Part shown: positions 8,218 to 17,786 of the stretch, piece after piece
Numbering within the stretch: position 1 is the stretch's first letter
How the letters are laid out: each line of letters opens with the position of its first letter
Assembly: GCA_030432295.1 (NCBI GenBank)
Contig: JAUIHI010000012.1
Location: forward strand, 1-64,000
DNA from: Anaerolineae bacterium
GTDB taxonomy: Bacteria > Chloroflexota > Anaerolineae > Caldilineales > Caldilineaceae
Length of the DNA stretch: 64,000 nt
Reading direction: 5' to 3'
Made by a program: the position numbers and the translations under genes
The notes under the pieces: generated by a model
What the model was told of the DNA's origin: nothing
What the model saw: the letters and a program-made list of their open reading frames with translations, nothing else
The model's database searches: none

Positions 8218-8370
8218 AGTTCAAATGCTCGGTGAATGAGAAAATCCTGTACAGATATTTCTGGACGAGTATACCACAGCGAAGGAAGAGGGGCACAAGC
8301 GAAGGGGAATGTACAAACAATCGAACACTTCTGGCAAAGCAGCTTCACATCTAATATGAACCAGAATTTT

Positions 8371-8429
8371 TGACTATCCACAGATTACAGAGAAAAATCT
8401 GTGTCCATCTGGAAATCTGTGGATAGTCA
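8371..8429. repeat. Intergenic palindrome
   Basis: Arms TGACTATCCACAGATT and AATCTGTGGATAGTCA flank a shorter GAGAAAAATCTGTGTCC segment. It lies between the Lon-domain gene end and the LysM gene start on the minus strand. Confidence 0.6.
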
Positions 8430-8444
8430 TTTTTGGATACGAGC

Positions 8445-9173
8445 CTAATTGGCGAAGAGATAACCCGTCGGGCCACTGGTCAGCGTCTGGAGCACGTGCT
8501 GGCTGTCCAGCATATAGCGCAGAAGTTGCAATTCCCGGCCCATCAGGTAGTTGCCCAGGTCAAGAATTTCGGGGATGCCAGCCTGATTGAGCATCCGCTG
8601 TTTTTCTTTGGGATTCACTTGCAGGGCAATCGCGATCAGAAAAGCCAGGGTTGTAGGGTCTTCAGGCAATTGGTCCAACTGCAATTGGACGCCTGTGGCT
8701 TTGGTCATCAGCTCCACATATTGCATAACTTTGGGCCGGACCCGCTGGGCCTGCTCCACAGCCAGTTGGGTGTCACCGTTCAACACCGGATAGTGGCTGA
8801 CCTCCGCGCTCAGATAGGCGTGTTCGTCGTTCAATTCCAAAATGCGAAAACGCTTGGTCCCCACGGCCACAATGTCCATACGGCCATCGGGTTTGCGATC
8901 CACCCGCGTGATGCGGGCCGCAGTGCCGATGGTGTGGGGTGTGGCTGTCTCGCCCACTTCCTTGCCCTCCTGAATGAGTACAACACCGAAAGGCAGCTTC
9001 TCATCCAGACAGCGATTGATCATCTCCCGGTAGCGCGGCTCGAAGATATGCAGTGGCAGCATCATCCCCGGAAAGAGAACGGTCTGCAAGGGAAAAAGGG
9101 GCAGTTCCATACCGGATGTCCATTGTTCTCGTTGGTAGTGACGATACCTACCAATGCGATTTTGCTCAGTCAT
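8445..9173 (-). CDS. Lon N-terminal-domain protein (LonN-only)
   Basis: A 242-aa protein carrying the substrate-binding domain of Lon protease without the AAA+ or protease parts. The hallmark is MELPLFPLQTVLFPGMMLPL and HIFEPRYREMI at residues 22-52. Such stand-alone proteins are common in bacteria; their role is not settled, though substrate recruitment is assumed. The C-terminal half is helical. ATG 9173 is preferred because TTGGAG lies 7 bases upstream; an internal ATG at 9110 has no such site. Confidence 0.8.
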   Translation of the reverse strand: MTEQNRIGRYRHYQREQWTSGMELPLFPLQTVLFPGMMLPLHIFEPRYREMINRCLDEKLPFGVVLIQEGKEVGETATPHTIGTAARITRVDRKPDGRMDIVAVGTKRFRILELNDEHAYLSAEVSHYPVLNGDTQLAVEQAQRVRPKVMQYVELMTKATGVQLQLDQLPEDPTTLAFLIAIALQVNPKEKQRMLNQAGIPEILDLGNYLMGRELQLLRYMLDSQHVLQTLTSGPTGYLFAN

Positions 9174-9237
9174 TTACACACTCCAAGAATTGACCGCCTA
9201 CAGAACAATACACGGGTCAGCGGTCTGTTGTCTGCCG

Positions 9238-10347
9238 TCATTCATCTTCTTCCGGCACAGAAGCCAGGGTTCCGTCCTCATTCTTCATCAGTTCCCGCAG
9301 CAGAGTCGTGGCGAATGCACCTTTGGGCAACGAGAAACGCACAACCAGCCCGTCTTCGCTGGTTTCCACAGCCAGATCGGTCAGACGCAGGCGGCCCATG
9401 CGCCGTGTCCCCGACAGCCGAGCCTTTGCCATCTGCTCAATCGTAAAACTGTGTTCGGCCAGCACCGCTTCTTCCAGCGTGCCGGATGGCCCTGACGCGC
9501 CCCACATATCCGGCCCATACATCGGCGCGGTAAAGCTAATCTCCTGGGCCAGGTAGCGGGGATTCTCCGCTTCCACATCGGCCACTTCAAAGAGACCACC
9601 CGTGTCCACTTTTTTGGCAATGTCTCCCAGCAGCAAATGGTCATAGCTGCCGTCGAGGATGCGCCGGGTCAGATAGCGGTTGCACAGATAGCTCTGCACA
9701 CTGGCCAGGAGCAGATTGCGCAGCCAGCGATCCGACACGTGCTGTTTGGTGCGCAAAATTTCCATGCCCCGCTGCACATTCATCCCATCCCGCCCCAGGC
9801 GCTGGGGGCCGTAAAAATTGGGCAGCCCCCGCTTTTCCAGCAGGTCAACAATGGCCTGTCCCCGTACCAGGGCTTCCTCCGGCGGCACGGCCAGATCGGT
9901 GATAGTGACGGTGAAACGGTTGCCCAGCAGATGGCCCCGTTTGAGTTTATTTTTGTGCAGCTTGGCCCAGTTGACAGTCACCGGCAGCTTCTCGGCGATG
10001 CGAGCCGGCGCGGCCTGGACAAAGGCTTCGTCCACATAACCCACCGAAACGCTGAATGTCTGGGTAGTGCGGGCGTGCTTGTCCTTCATCCCGGCAATGC
10101 CCACGTCCCGGTTGGCAATCCCAAAGACCCGGGCCAGCCCCATCTCCACATCCCGGGTGTTCAGTCCCTCTTTGGTGATGTTGACGTAGAGGTGCTGACC
10201 CTCGCCGGATGGTTCGTAGAGGGGAATCTCCTCCACAATAAAATGGTCTGTGCTGGCGCGCAGGCTACCGCCCACACCGGGCAGGTCACCGCTGATAAAG
10301 GGCAAAGTCAAGTCAAGTTCCAAAGGAGTCACCGTATCTGTTGTCAT
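9238..10347 (-). CDS. truD: tRNA pseudouridine synthase D
   Basis: A 369-aa enzyme that converts uridine 13 of tRNA to pseudouridine. The catalytic aspartate is Asp89 in the GMKDKHARTTQ motif. Other TruD markers are RGHLLGNRFTV, the segment PNFYGPQRLGRDGMN that begins the TRUD insertion domain, and the C-terminal LPKGAFATTLLRE. The start is placed at ATG 10347 (MTTDTV), since the upstream extension is low-complexity and unlike TruD. It lies in a minus-strand series with the methyltransferase and LonN genes. Confidence 0.93.
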   Translation of the reverse strand: MTTDTVTPLELDLTLPFISGDLPGVGGSLRASTDHFIVEEIPLYEPSGEGQHLYVNITKEGLNTRDVEMGLARVFGIANRDVGIAGMKDKHARTTQTFSVSVGYVDEAFVQAAPARIAEKLPVTVNWAKLHKNKLKRGHLLGNRFTVTITDLAVPPEEALVRGQAIVDLLEKRGLPNFYGPQRLGRDGMNVQRGMEILRTKQHVSDRWLRNLLLASVQSYLCNRYLTRRILDGSYDHLLLGDIAKKVDTGGLFEVADVEAENPRYLAQEISFTAPMYGPDMWGASGPSGTLEEAVLAEHSFTIEQMAKARLSGTRRMGRLRLTDLAVETSEDGLVVRFSLPKGAFATTLLRELMKNEDGTLASVPEEDE

Positions 10348-10479
10348 AGGGAAAGAGTAGCAGGTTTGAGTCGTGGAGGAAGGAAGGAACGTTCCAAAGG
10401 GTGCAGGTGGCAGTTGGAAAGTGCAAGTGGCAGGTGACATCCCGCGACTTCTGCCTTCTCCTTTTGCCTTCTATCCGCC

Positions 10480-11112
10480 CTATTCCCGAAAATAGAGCAG
10501 ACTGTAGCAGAAAGCGTTGCCCTGCTGACCGCCGTAGCGGAAGCCCGCCTCCCGCAATCGGCTGCGCACAACCGCCGCGGGCAGATAGCCGGGGTGGGGC
10601 ATCTCCTCGCTGATGCCGATGCGCCCACCGGGTTTGAGGACCCGGCGCAGTTCTTCCAGCAGGAGCAGGCCGTTGGGGACTTCGGAAAAGGTGGCGATCA
10701 GGATGGCAATGTCAATGCTCTCGTCGGCCAGGGGCAGCCGATATGCGCCGCTGTGGTGAAAACGGACACGGGCCGACAGCCCCGCCACATCCATCCGCAG
10801 CCGGGTCTTCTCCACCAGCGCGGACTGGATGTCCACCGCGTGAACGATGCCTGTCACGCCCACCTGTCGGGCCATCTCCGCGCTGAAAAGTCCCGTGCCG
10901 CAGCCCAAATCCAGCACAGTCATCCCTTCGGCCAGGCCAAAGGGGCCGAGGGTCTGGGCCGGTTCCCGGTATTTCAGGCGCAGGGGGTGTTCCAGAATTG
11001 TCGCCAGGACGCGGGGATGGGGCCGGGGCGTGCGCTGCCAGAGCGCACGCATACCGACCTGTGTGCCAGCCAATACGCCAGCGCCGAATGCGAGTGTGTC
11101 GAGAAGTCCCAT
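10480..11112 (-). CDS. SAM-dependent class I methyltransferase
   Basis: A 210-aa protein with a hydrophobic N-terminus and a Rossmann methyltransferase core. The SAM-binding motif is LDLGCGTG at residues 67-74, followed by an acidic residue in HAVDIQ and the motif 'RRVLKPGGRIGISEE'. It resembles UbiE/COQ5-like enzymes, but the acceptor is unknown. ATG 11112 with GGA 7 bases upstream is preferred over the TTG at 11124. A 26-bp palindrome lies upstream, toward the ArsA gene. Confidence 0.8.
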   Translation of the reverse strand: MGLLDTLAFGAGVLAGTQVGMRALWQRTPRPHPRVLATILEHPLRLKYREPAQTLGPFGLAEGMTVLDLGCGTGLFSAEMARQVGVTGIVHAVDIQSALVEKTRLRMDVAGLSARVRFHHSGAYRLPLADESIDIAILIATFSEVPNGLLLLEELRRVLKPGGRIGISEEMPHPGYLPAAVVRSRLREAGFRYGGQQGNAFCYSLLYFRE

Positions 11113-11130
11113 CTTTTCGTCCAATAATTT

Positions 11131-11197
11131 GTAGGTGCGGTTTCTAACCGCACAATTGGGGTATAAAAGTCATTGTGCGGTTAGAAACCGCACCTAC
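11131..11197. repeat. Perfect 26-bp palindrome
   Basis: A 26-base arm beginning GTAGGTGCGGTTTCTAACCG (11131-11156) is matched exactly at 11172-11197 around a 15-base loop. Each arm itself contains the smaller palindrome GCGGTTTCTAACCGC. It lies between the co-directional ArsA and methyltransferase genes on the minus strand. Confidence 0.8.
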
Positions 11198-12405
11198 GAA
11201 ACGCTATCGGCAACTTTCATCGGAAAGCGAATACGCAGACGACCGTCGGCAAAGACCGCGCCGCCTGCGTCCCGCTGGGCCAAGACCGCGGGTAACAACA
11301 ATTCTCGCTTGAAGTTGCCAATTGTGACAAATAACTCATCACCCCGTTTGGTCAGCTTCACTTTGTTCAGTTCCACATTGGGCAGGGGCAGCACTAGCAC
11401 AAAGTCGTTCCCCTCCTCCACAATCTCCTGAGGCTGGCCCACAAAAAAGATGCGTCCGGGGTCGTCGTTGCCAAAGAGAGAGGCGGCCAGAGAGCGCAAT
11501 TGGGGCAAGCCAACCATCTCCTCCCCGGACCAGCCGCTGCGGAAGATGGGCAGGGGATAGAAGTCCCGCTCGATCTCCGCCAGATATTGGGCCTGGGTTT
11601 CCTGCAGGCGCAGGAGATAGGGGTCGTTGCTCGGCTCGGCTACGCGCGCATTGCCCGCGCCGTCGGAGACAACGCCGGGCAAAATCCGGTTGACCACCGC
11701 CGCATCCACCGGGTAGCCGAAGAGCGAAAGATAGGTCACAGCCCGCGCGCCTTCCTTCACCACCATTTTTTCCGGGTTCAGCACCACCCGATAGCTGGTG
11801 ATCTCAGGATTGCTCAACACCCCCTGCAGCAATTTCACGTCGTCCACCAGCTTGGGCAGACCAGCCAGAGGATCGATGCTGGGCATCATCCGCCGCAGCA
11901 GACCGCCCGTCATGCGGATGGCTGTGTCGCCCCAATTGTTGAAACGGTCCACATACCACTGGAAGCTCTCCGGCATTGTGAGCAGGCGCATTGTCTCGCC
12001 GGTCGGCGCCGCGTCCACCACCACCCGGTCGTAGTCGCCTGTGGACGCAGCCCGGTAGATGTTGAGCAGGCTGACGATTTCCTCCATCCCCGGAATGATC
12101 GCCATCTCTTCGGCAATGGCTTTGTCCATCCCCTGACGGCGCAACATCGACCCCATATAGCCCTGGAGTTTGCCCCAATGCTCCCGCACTTCGTCCAGGA
12201 CGTTGATTTCCTGGGCGAAGAGATTGGGCGCGACTTCTATCGCCTCGCCTTTCAGCGGAGTGTCCAAACTATCGGCCAGGCTATGGGCGATGTCGGTGCT
12301 GACGACAAGCGTGCGGTGGCCCAGTTCCGCGCTGCGCAGGGCCGTGGCCGCAGCAATCGTCGTCTTGCCCACGCCGCCTTTGCCGAGATAGAGGATGATT
12401 CGCAA
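11194..12405 (-). CDS. ArsA/Get3-family ATPase with C-terminal HSP20-like domain
   Basis: A 403-aa protein. Residues 8-16 form the deviant Walker [10 protein letters not shown], followed by a [12 protein letters not shown] switch (Asp38) and [12 protein letters not shown], all typical of the ArsA/Get3 dimeric ATPase family. The last ~80 residues ([19 protein letters not shown] through LRIRF) resemble the alpha-crystallin/HSP20-like domain fused to some bacterial ArsA homologues. I see no CxxC metal or zinc motif, so arsenite pumping is unlikely and a chaperone-like role is more plausible. The TTG start at 12405 has AAGGAA 6 bases upstream; the longer ATG frame reads through a palindrome. Confidence 0.8.
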   Translation of the reverse strand: MRIILYLGKGGVGKTTIAAATALRSAELGHRTLVVSTDIAHSLADSLDTPLKGEAIEVAPNLFAQEINVLDEVREHWGKLQGYMGSMLRRQGMDKAIAEEMAIIPGMEEIVSLLNIYRAASTGDYDRVVVDAAPTGETMRLLTMPESFQWYVDRFNNWGDTAIRMTGGLLRRMMPSIDPLAGLPKLVDDVKLLQGVLSNPEITSYRVVLNPEKMVVKEGARAVTYLSLFGYPVDAAVVNRILPGVVSDGAGNARVAEPSNDPYLLRLQETQAQYLAEIERDFYPLPIFRSGWSGEEMVGLPQLRSLAASLFGNDDPGRIFFVGQPQEIVEEGNDFVLVLPLPNVELNKVKLTKRGDELFVTIGNFKRELLLPAVLAQRDAGGAVFADGRLRIRFPMKVADSVS

Positions 12406-12437
12406 GTGGGGTTCCTTTCGGGTGAGAGGGTAGCAGG

Positions 12438-12503
12438 TATTGGGTATTGGATATTTCGTAGGGATGTTCTGGGGCATCCCTACGAAATATCCAATACCCA
12501 ATA
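12438..12503. repeat. Perfect 29-bp palindrome, family C
   Basis: The 29-base left arm begins TATTGGGTATTGGATATTTC (12438-12466) and pairs exactly with 12475-12503 around an 8-base loop. It is the longest perfect stem in the window. It carries the core also found at 4064-4124 and 41320-41335, and lies upstream of the ArsA gene on the minus strand. Confidence 0.85.
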
Positions 12504-12504
12504 T

Positions 12505-13179
12505 CTATTTCTTCTTCAACAACCAGGCCGCCATCAGCCCGGCCAGGGCTACACCGACGACTGTACCGACCGCGCCACTCCGGTCCAAGCCAAACCAGCC
12601 CCGAATCTGCCACCAGAAATAGGGAATGCTGGCCCAATAGGTGACAGCCAGGGGCCAGCGGTGACCGGTCTGGATCGCATATTTGCCCATCTGGTTTTGG
12701 GGACTCCAGACGGCCAGATAGAATCTGCCGCCCACAAGGGTGCGGGTGTCGATGACCGGGCCGGGATAGTAGCGGGCGCGGGTCAGCACATCTTCTATGG
12801 GTTGCAGCAGTTTGCTGGGCGGCGGTGCGACAATCGCGCTGTAGCCTTTGGGCAGTTCAATCGGCAGTTGCTGGGCGTCCGCGCTATAGGGCAGGCTCTG
12901 TCCAATCAGGGCAAAAGCAGGCACGGCTGTCCCCCCTCGGGTCAGCACAGGCACAAGCAGTTGGGCGCGCAGCCGCTCCCCTGCCGCGCAATCGGCCCGG
13001 TAAATGTGTACCTGGCCGGGTGTGCCCAGATGATTGAAGATCAGCCGTTTTTTGGCAAAATCGTCCAGGGGCAGTCCATTCGCCAGCTTTCCCCCAGGCA
13101 GACCGGGAAAAATCGGACGACTGCCCGCCAGATCAGCGCCGGGAATCGTTGGCAAATTGGTTTGGGATAGAGAAGACAC
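12505..13179 (-). CDS. Hypothetical C-terminally membrane-anchored protein
   Basis: A 224-aa protein of no family that I recognise. Residues 1-170 are predicted soluble and beta-rich (PGQVHIYRADCAAGERLRAQ). A Trp/Tyr-rich segment (YWASIPYFWWQIRGWFG) and a hydrophobic span (AVGTVVGVALAGLMAAWLL) ending in KKK follow, which fits a C-terminal anchor. There is no N-terminal signal. The GTG at 13179 is preferred because AGGAG lies 5 bases upstream. It precedes ArsA on the same strand. Get3-like ATPases act on tail-anchored proteins, so the pairing is suggestive, but that is inference only. Confidence 0.6.
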   Translation of the reverse strand: MSSLSQTNLPTIPGADLAGSRPIFPGLPGGKLANGLPLDDFAKKRLIFNHLGTPGQVHIYRADCAAGERLRAQLLVPVLTRGGTAVPAFALIGQSLPYSADAQQLPIELPKGYSAIVAPPPSKLLQPIEDVLTRARYYPGPVIDTRTLVGGRFYLAVWSPQNQMGKYAIQTGHRWPLAVTYWASIPYFWWQIRGWFGLDRSGAVGTVVGVALAGLMAAWLLKKK

Positions 13180-13398
13180 AGGCACTCCTGAGCAAAAGTA
13201 GGGACAGGGATTATCGCGGGTTTTGTGGGTTCTGACAGATGGCCTTACCCTTCCAGTGTAGCAGCCGTCGCAGAGAGCGTCAATCCGTACATCATCTAAT
13301 CATCCCACCATCCAGCGCCGTTTGACCGACCGCCCCCAATGCAGTAGGATAGCAGCAGCGATTGTCTGTCTTTCTACCCACCCGCAGGCGGCAAACCC

Positions 13399-14364
13399 AT
13401 GACCGAAACGGCCCCCGTCACACTTTCGATTATTGTTCCCATCTACAACGAAGAGGCGGTCATCCCGGAACTCTACAAGCGGATCACCGGCGTAATGGAC
13501 GAAATCGGCGTAAGCTGGGAGATGGTCTGCATCAACGACGGTAGCCGGGATCGTTCCGTCGAAATGCTGCTCGACCTGCGCCGGGCCGATTCCCGCATCA
13601 AACTGCTCGATTTCAGCCGCAACTTCGGCCATCAGCTTGCCATCACCGCCGGGCTGGACTACGCGGAGGGCGACGCGGTGGTCATCATCGACGCTGACCT
13701 ACAAGACCCGCCGGAAGTCATCGCCGAGATGCTGGCCCGCTGGCGGGAGGGCTACGAAGTGGTCTATGCGGTGCGGGCCGAGCGCCAGGGCGAATCCTTT
13801 TTCAAGCTGTGGACCGCCAATGCCTTCTACCGTCTGCTACGCTCGATTACCGATGTGGACATCCCCCTGGACGCGGGCGACTTTCGCCTGATGGACCGCA
13901 AAGTTGTGCAGACAATGCGCAGCCTACGCGAGAACCACCGCTTTATGCGCGGGCTGAGCAGTTGGGTGGGCTACAGGCAGATCGGTGTGGAATATCACCG
14001 GGCCGAGCGCTTTGCCGGGGAGACGAAATATCCCCTGCGCAAGATGCTGCGCCTGACCACCGACGCCATCACCAGCTTCAGCTATGTGCCACTACGCATG
14101 GCGACCTGGTTTGGTTTCTCTTTGGCCCTCATCAGCCTCGTCGGCGTGGCTATTACCGTCGGTCTGCGTCTCTCCGGCAACAACGCCTTCTACGGTCAGG
14201 CGACGACGCTTGTGGCCGTGCTTTTCCTCGGCGGCATTCAGCTCATTTTTCTGGGCATTCTGGGCGAATATCTGGGCCGCATCTACGACGAAGTGAAGGA
14301 ACGCCCGCTCTACATTGTCGCCCGCGCCCACGGCTTCGAGGAAACGGACAATTCAAAATCTTGA
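13399..14364 (+). CDS. Family 2 glycosyltransferase, polyprenyl-phosphate type
   Basis: A 321-aa GT-A enzyme of the dolichol/undecaprenyl-phosphate sugar transferase group (GtrB/ArnC-like). Residues 9-60 give the nucleotide-binding start [11 protein letters not shown] and INDGSRDRS. The metal-binding DAD is at 98-100, followed by LQDPP. Two transmembrane helices lie in the C-terminal region (about 238-260 and 272-294). The predicted role is transfer of a sugar from its nucleotide carrier to a membrane polyprenyl phosphate for envelope glycans. A family A palindrome follows. Confidence 0.88.
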   Translation: MTETAPVTLSIIVPIYNEEAVIPELYKRITGVMDEIGVSWEMVCINDGSRDRSVEMLLDLRRADSRIKLLDFSRNFGHQLAITAGLDYAEGDAVVIIDADLQDPPEVIAEMLARWREGYEVVYAVRAERQGESFFKLWTANAFYRLLRSITDVDIPLDAGDFRLMDRKVVQTMRSLRENHRFMRGLSSWVGYRQIGVEYHRAERFAGETKYPLRKMLRLTTDAITSFSYVPLRMATWFGFSLALISLVGVAITVGLRLSGNNAFYGQATTLVAVLFLGGIQLIFLGILGEYLGRIYDEVKERPLYIVARAHGFEETDNSKS

Positions 14365-14434
14365 CCACAAAGACACAAAGGCACAAAGAAGAGCAAGAAA
14401 TGTCTCTTTGTTTTTCCTTCGTGGCTTTGTGGTG
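14361..14434. repeat. Intergenic palindrome, CACAAAG family (family A)
   Basis: Left arm TTGACCACAAAGACACAAAG, right arm TTCGTGGCTTTGTGGTGA. It begins at the stop of the GT2 gene and ends 14 bases before the Nudix start. Confidence 0.75.
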
Positions 14435-14447
14435 ATACAGGAGTGAT

Positions 14448-14993
14448 ATGAAAGCGTCAGAGCAGGGGGTGGGCAAGGGAAAAGCGGGCCGCTATCAGGT
14501 GGTGCCGCGCACGCTGATTTTTGTGACGAGCGTCAACCCGGCCACGGGCAGCGAGGAAATGCTGCTGATCCAAGGCGCACCGGACAAACGGCTGTGGGCC
14601 AACAAATTCAACGGCATCGGTGGCCACATCGAAGCGGGCGAAGACTTTCTCGCCGCGGCCCACCGGGAGCTGGCCGAAGAGACTGGGCTGCGGGATGTGG
14701 ACCTGACTCTACGCGGGCTGATCAACATCGCCGTCCACCCGGATGGGGACGCGCCCAGCGGCGTAGGTGTACTCGTCTTCACCGGCCACACCGCCAGCCG
14801 GGAGATCGCAGCCAGCAGCGAAGGCGGGCTGCATTGGGTTCCTGTGGCGGATTTGGCTTCCCTGCCGCTGGTGGATGATCTCTACCAACTGCTGCCCCTC
14901 CTGCGCGACAGCCAGGCGGTAATCTACGGTCACTACCAGCCCAACGACAGCGGAAAAATGGTCTACCATTTTCATCAGCAAGCCAGAGCGTAA
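14448..14993 (+). CDS. Nudix hydrolase
   Basis: A 181-aa protein with a complete Nudix box: Gly59, Glu65 and REx2EExG (Arg73-Gly80) in GHIEAGEDFLAAAHRELAEE. These residues bind the metal that drives hydrolysis of nucleoside-diphosphate-linked substrates. It resembles 8-oxo-dGTP-type hydrolases in layout, but the substrate is not evident. It lies in a plus-strand series with GT2 and AcpS, separated by palindromic repeats. Confidence 0.85.
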   Translation: MKASEQGVGKGKAGRYQVVPRTLIFVTSVNPATGSEEMLLIQGAPDKRLWANKFNGIGGHIEAGEDFLAAAHRELAEETGLRDVDLTLRGLINIAVHPDGDAPSGVGVLVFTGHTASREIAASSEGGLHWVPVADLASLPLVDDLYQLLPLLRDSQAVIYGHYQPNDSGKMVYHFHQQARA

Positions 14994-15078
14994 CGCAGAT
15001 TACGCAGAAACCGCAGATTGCGCAGAAAAAAATCTGCTTTTATCCGTCTGTTCCGCCCAATCCGCGTTCTATTCTTTA
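14990..15078. repeat. Intergenic palindrome, GATTACGCAGA family (family B)
   Basis: The left arm has tandem units, TAACGCAGATTACGCAGAAA, then CCGCAGATTGCGCAG. The right arm is degraded (CCGCCCAATCCGCGTT). It starts on the stop codon of the Nudix gene and ends 11 bases before acpS. Confidence 0.65.
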
Positions 15079-15088
15079 ACGGTCCCCA

Positions 15089-15469
15089 ATGATTCTCCGA
15101 ACCGGCGTTGACCTCATCGAAATCGAACGAATGGGCCAGGCCATCGAGCGCCACGGCGAACGCTTTTTGAAGCGGGTCTTCACTCCGGGCGAGCTGGCCC
15201 ACTGCGCGGGACGGGTGGAATCCCTGGCCGCCCGTTTTGCGGCCAAAGAGGCCGGGGCCAAAGCCCTGCAAACCGGCATCTGGCGGCAGGGCATCGGCTG
15301 GACCGATCTGGAAGTGGTGCGGGACGAAACCAGCGGCGCACCTTCTCTGATTCTGCACAACGCGGCAGCCCAGTTGGCCGCGGCCCACGGCCTGACCGAA
15401 TGGTCGGTCAGCCTCAGCCACGACCGCACCCACGCCATCGCCTTCGTCGTGGCAATGGGAAGTCAATAA
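15089..15469 (+). CDS. acpS: Holo-[acyl-carrier-protein] synthase
   Basis: A 126-aa protein of the usual AcpS length. It transfers the 4'-phosphopantetheine arm from CoA to acyl carrier protein. The two metal-ligand motifs are present: GVDLIEIERM with Asp8, and RFAAKEA with Glu54, followed by KAL. A half copy of a CACAAAG repeat follows directly. Confidence 0.92.
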   Translation: MILRTGVDLIEIERMGQAIERHGERFLKRVFTPGELAHCAGRVESLAARFAAKEAGAKALQTGIWRQGIGWTDLEVVRDETSGAPSLILHNAAAQLAAAHGLTEWSVSLSHDRTHAIAFVVAMGSQ

Positions 15470-15497
15470 AACCACAAAGGCACAAAGACACAAAGGA
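15467..15497. repeat. Single arm of a CACAAAG repeat (family A)
   Basis: AAACCACAAAGGCACAAAGA followed by CACAAAGGAAAAG, with no matching right arm. It covers the acpS stop codon region, and its last unit supplies AAAGGA as ribosome binding site for the next gene. Confidence 0.7.
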
Positions 15498-15505
15498 AAA
15501 GCAAG

Positions 15506-16171
15506 ATGACTGCTGGTCCGTTTGCCCCCCTCAATTTCCAGCGCCTGCCCGAAGCTGAAATGCAGGAAAGGGCCGCCGCCTTCCACCAACAGTTGCGCGG
15601 CCGCCGCTCTGTGCGGGACTATTCTGACCGGGCTGTACCGATGGATGTGATCGAAAATTGCCTGCTGGCCGCGGGCAGCGCACCCAGCGGGGCAAACAAA
15701 CAGCCCTGGCACTTTGCGGTGGTGACGGACCCGGCGGTGAAACAGCGCATCCGGGCAGCCGCCGAGGAGGAGGAGCGGGCCTTCTACACCCAGCGGGCCT
15801 CGGAGGAGTGGCTCAATGATTTGGCTCCCCTGGGAACCGACGCCAACAAACCCTTTCTGGAGATTGCGCCCTGTCTGATCGCCATTTTCTCCCAGAGCTA
15901 CCAGCTGGACAACGAAGGCCAGAAGCATCTCAACTACTACGTCACCGAATCTGTGGGGATTGCCACCGGTTTTCTCATCGCCGCCCTACACAACGCGGGG
16001 CTGGCTTGCCTGACCCACACCCCCAGTCCTATGCGCTTTCTCAACGAAATTTTGGGACGGCCCAGCAACGAACGCCCCTTTCTCCTGCTGGTGGTCGGCT
16101 ACCCCACCGACGACGCCCAGGTTCCGGTCATTGCAAAAAAGCCGTTGTCCGACATCGCGACATTCATCTAA
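15506..16171 (+). CDS. Nitroreductase-fold flavoprotein, iodotyrosine-deiodinase-like
   Basis: A 221-aa FMN enzyme of the nitroreductase superfamily. The FMN-binding start is [13 protein letters not shown] (residues 33-45), followed by [12 protein letters not shown] (60-70) and the C-terminal VGYP. Glu90, Tyr94 and Lys115 have the spacing (+4, +21) of the Glu-Tyr-Lys set that grips the amino-acid zwitterion in iodotyrosine deiodinases. This suggests reductive dehalogenation of a halotyrosine, or a reaction on a similar aromatic amino acid. The AAAGGA ribosome binding site comes from the preceding repeat arm. Confidence 0.8.
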   Translation: MTAGPFAPLNFQRLPEAEMQERAAAFHQQLRGRRSVRDYSDRAVPMDVIENCLLAAGSAPSGANKQPWHFAVVTDPAVKQRIRAAAEEEERAFYTQRASEEWLNDLAPLGTDANKPFLEIAPCLIAIFSQSYQLDNEGQKHLNYYVTESVGIATGFLIAALHNAGLACLTHTPSPMRFLNEILGRPSNERPFLLLVVGYPTDDAQVPVIAKKPLSDIATFI

Positions 16172-16204
16172 ACCCACATTTGCGCCCCACAGAAAGAGAC
16201 CCAA

Positions 16205-17698
<1,494 letters not shown>

Positions 17699-17709
17699 AT
17701 TGTCTTTTT

Positions 17710-17780
17710 AACGCAGAGGCGCGGAGACGGGGAGGCGCAGAGAAAATCAGATTCTCTGCGCCTCCCCGTCTCCGCGTTAC
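17710..17780. repeat. Palindrome with 24-bp perfect stem, family A-like
   Basis: GCGGAGACGGGGAGGCGCAG begins a 24-base arm (17721-17744) matched exactly at 17752-17775. Outer arms of AACGCAGAGGC and GCGTTAC extend it. It sits between the convergent GH51 (+) and dehydratase (-) genes and is a likely two-way terminator, although there is no long T-run. Confidence 0.75.
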
Positions 17781-17786
17781 GCTTTT

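Noticed and set aside
11500-13170. A 556-codon open frame on the plus strand opposite the ArsA-like gene
   Set aside because: It is the shadow of a GC-rich gene; the product is low in hydrophobic core, rich in Gln/His/Arg, and crosses two real genes and a palindrome.
14361-14434. Tandem CACAAAG units considered as a CRISPR array
   Set aside because: Units are 8 bases with no spacers, arranged as two inverted arms, and no cas gene is present.
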